Shown piece after piece: positions 62,606-64,000 of a stretch of 64,000 nt of DNA. This DNA comes from Flavobacterium celericrescens (GTDB lineage Bacteria; Bacteroidota; Bacteroidia; Flavobacteriales; Flavobacteriaceae). Each line of letters starts with the position of its first letter. Position 1 is the stretch's first letter. The DNA lies in assembly GCF_011392075.1 (NCBI RefSeq), contig NZ_JAAJBV010000002.1, positions 186,001-250,000 of the forward strand. Reading direction: 5' to 3'. A program made the position numbers and the translations under genes. The notes below the pieces were generated by a model. The model had not been told where the DNA came from. It saw only the letters and a program-made list of their open reading frames with translations, and ran no database searches.

Positions 62606-63320
62606 TACTTTGTTCTCTATGCAAAAGATATCTTAACAAAAAATAATAAATAGGAACATCAACCAAACAACTAAGGAATATTAATGTGTTATTATGCAAA
62701 TAATAGTTATTCAATACTTCAAAAGTGTCTGATAAGAAAAGACATAAAAGCATAAATAACAAAAATCTAGAAGCTTTTGATTTGGCTTTAATTGCATTGT
62801 AGATACTAACAATTAAAACTGTTAAAAACATAACTACATACAACAATACAACTACCGTTTCTTTAAAAGGAATGTCGTAAATAAAATTAACAATTTTATA
62901 AACAACAACACTTGATGAAATTACTAATAAAAAATATGGGTAATTTCGTTCAATTATCGGAATCCTTTTAAACAATCTAGAATCAGAAACAACGTAATAA
63001 AAAAGAATTGAAATAGCGATAAAATACAAGTATGTTGAAAAAACATATAAACTTCTGTCTTCAAGCAAGATTAAATTATCTGCAAAATAAATCACCAAGT
63101 ATAGCAACATATTAAAAAAATAATTTTTCTTTTTTGTCAAAAAGAAATGAGCAAATGCAATGGACGGAACAATAAGTGGTTTAAAATACAATGCTAAATC
63201 AACATCATTAAATATTTTATATATAATTATATATATGATATTAACAACAAAATACAAACCAATTGCGGCGTTTGCTAGTTTTTTGGAACTACTCTCCGAT
63301 AGATATACTTCCTTTTCCAT
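62595..63320 (-). CDS. YhhN-like multi-spanning membrane protein (first copy)
   Basis: A 241-residue membrane protein with seven or eight helices, resembling the YhhN/TMEM86 family; eukaryotic TMEM86 hydrolyses lysoplasmalogens. LYFKPLIVPSIAFAHFFLTKKKNYF near 44-68 and the FLLFMLLCLFLSDTFEVLN stretch near 187-205 contain the family's KPLxxP and SD motif. Function in Flavobacteria is untested. Its 5' end overlaps the end of the next gene by 32 bases, so translational coupling is likely. Confidence 0.72.
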   Translation of the reverse strand: MEKEVYLSESSSKKLANAAIGLYFVVNIIYIIIYKIFNDVDLALYFKPLIVPSIAFAHFFLTKKKNYFFNMLLYLVIYFADNLILLEDRSLYVFSTYLYFIAISILFYYVVSDSRLFKRIPIIERNYPYFLLVISSSVVVYKIVNFIYDIPFKETVVVLLYVVMFLTVLIVSIYNAIKAKSKASRFLLFMLLCLFLSDTFEVLNNYYLHNNTLIFLSCLVDVPIYYFLLRYLLHREQSITL

Positions 63321-64000
63321 ACATTAAAAATTTTGTCCTGTAAATAAAATAGCCTACATAAAAAAAGTATGACAATTGCTGAGTAATAATATTAATCAAC
63401 TTCAAAGCAATTTCATCTTTCATTCTTAGTGTAAATACAAAAAATAAATCAGAAACTATGAAGGTTGTTACTGCTAAAACCATGTATAAAACAGTTCTAT
63501 TATTAAAGTTAAACTGAATTAAAAAAGTCAATATTCCCATCACAAATAATTGAATTCCATACATAATATATATACTAAACTCTAATTGTGATGATTCGTT
63601 TATAAATGATAAAACATTATATAAAAGATAGAATAATAATAAAAGTACAATATAAAACGAAACATTACTAATATTATATTTCTTTTTTTTAGAATAGAAT
63701 AAAAAATCCTGTCCAATAAAATAAATAATTATAAAATAAGGTATTCCGAAAAAAATTAATCCTGAAATCAAAAAATCTTCTCGGCTAATTAAATGTAATA
63801 TTTCACCAATAAAAAAAGACAAAATAGATATTGTAAACAAAAAGTTAGCCTTTCCTTTTACAGAAATATAATAAAAATAATAAATCGACGGAATAATTAT
63901 AGGCTTACAAAAGAGCTCCAAATTATCACTACCTATCATTACCGCTATCACATAAAATATAACAGCAGCAAAGTATAAAAGTAACGCCGAATTTATTTTA
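63289..64000 (-). CDS. YhhN-like membrane protein (second copy, 5' end beyond window)
   Basis: A paralogous YhhN-like protein. The frame stays open through the window edge (KINSALLLYFAAVIFYVIAV precedes MIGSDNLELFCKPIIIPSI), so its start is outside; the GTG and ATG inside are not the true start. FCKPIIIPSIYYFYYISVKGK mirrors the KPLIVPS segment of the other copy, and ILSFFIGEILHLI and VSDLFFVF follow. Seven helices or more. The tandem pair, overlapping by 32 bases, probably arose by duplication. Confidence 0.7.
   Translation of the reverse strand, partial: KINSALLLYFAAVIFYVIAVMIGSDNLELFCKPIIIPSIYYFYYISVKGKANFLFTISILSFFIGEILHLISREDFLISGLIFFGIPYFIIIYFIGQDFLFYSKKKKYNISNVSFYIVLLLLFYLLYNVLSFINESSQLEFSIYIMYGIQLFVMGILTFLIQFNFNNRTVLYMVLAVTTFIVSDLFFVFTLRMKDEIALKLINIITQQLSYFFYVGYFIYRTKFLMYGKGSISIGE

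Noticed and set aside
1..64000. CRISPR arrays, prophage, tRNA or rRNA genes
   Set aside because: I saw no regularly spaced repeats, no phage structural genes, no transposase and no tRNA cloverleaf or rRNA stretch on reading both strands; a dedicated tRNA scan would be the proper test.

Overview
This 64-kb window is AT-rich and gene-dense, and it reads as chromosome from a member of the Flavobacteriaceae, most likely Flavobacterium or a close relative. Five things point there: type IX secretion (T9SS) C-terminal sorting domains, a signature gene set (RprXY-like two-component pair, BamD-RpoZ-CoaBC-DUF4835-RecN operon, DUF6452/DUF6048 pair, FabV), promoters with the Bacteroidetes -7 box TAnnTTTG, no obvious Shine-Dalgarno sequences, and TAA-rich short intergenic regions. 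No rRNA, tRNA or CRISPR array was seen. The genes at both ends run off the window.

Layout. 1-9.1 kb: cytochrome c biogenesis (partial), birA divergent from rsfS-ftsH, then a LUD protein-cdsA-psd-acyl-CoA-binding protein-lipoprotein superoxide dismutase run, with rocD convergent. 9.2-16.7 kb: DUF1697, DUF1003, a 3-kb acquired LRR-Roc-COR (Roco) gene, then rlmD-DUF6452-DUF6048. The Roco gene is bracketed by a perfect 102-bp copy of the rlmD 5' end and carries a diverged DUF1697 remnant, so its insertion can be read from the sequence. 16.7-20.4 kb: accessory pocket with a coupled two-gene small module, a GHKL ATPase with a C-terminal Rx4H (HEPN-like) motif, a small secreted or lipoprotein gene, and an unusual cluster of CCCCTAGGG inverted repeats. 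20.4-30.5 kb: RNA and small-molecule methyltransferases, ZIP transporter, murQ, small envelope proteins, TerC, a Lys-rich secreted protein, OmpW, smpB, an XRE-Fic protein and pcm. 30.5-40.3 kb: nadAB, oxidoreductases, DUF1015, yggS, a DnaQ-GIY-YIG fusion with an apparent ATT start, miaA and a thioesterase. 40.3-44.3 kb: response regulator, a sensor kinase broken by one in-frame TGA, coaE and a GT2 glycosyltransferase. 44.3-53.1 kb: two giant tandem paralogous T9SS-secreted proteins. 53.2-64 kb: fabV, recN, DUF4835, coaBC, rpoZ, bamD, dapA, a 5'-nucleotidase split over two genes, and two YhhN-like membrane proteins.

Most of the window is core metabolism and envelope biology: phospholipid synthesis, NAD and CoA synthesis, outer-membrane assembly, rRNA/tRNA modification and ribosome rescue. 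The candidates for something new are in the 10.5-20.3 kb accessory interval: the membrane-anchored Roco protein and the GHKL/HEPN-like protein both have architectures that recall signalling or abortive-infection proteins. A defence role is inference from domain layout and insertion history, not demonstrated by sequence alone. All residue and base positions were counted by hand.
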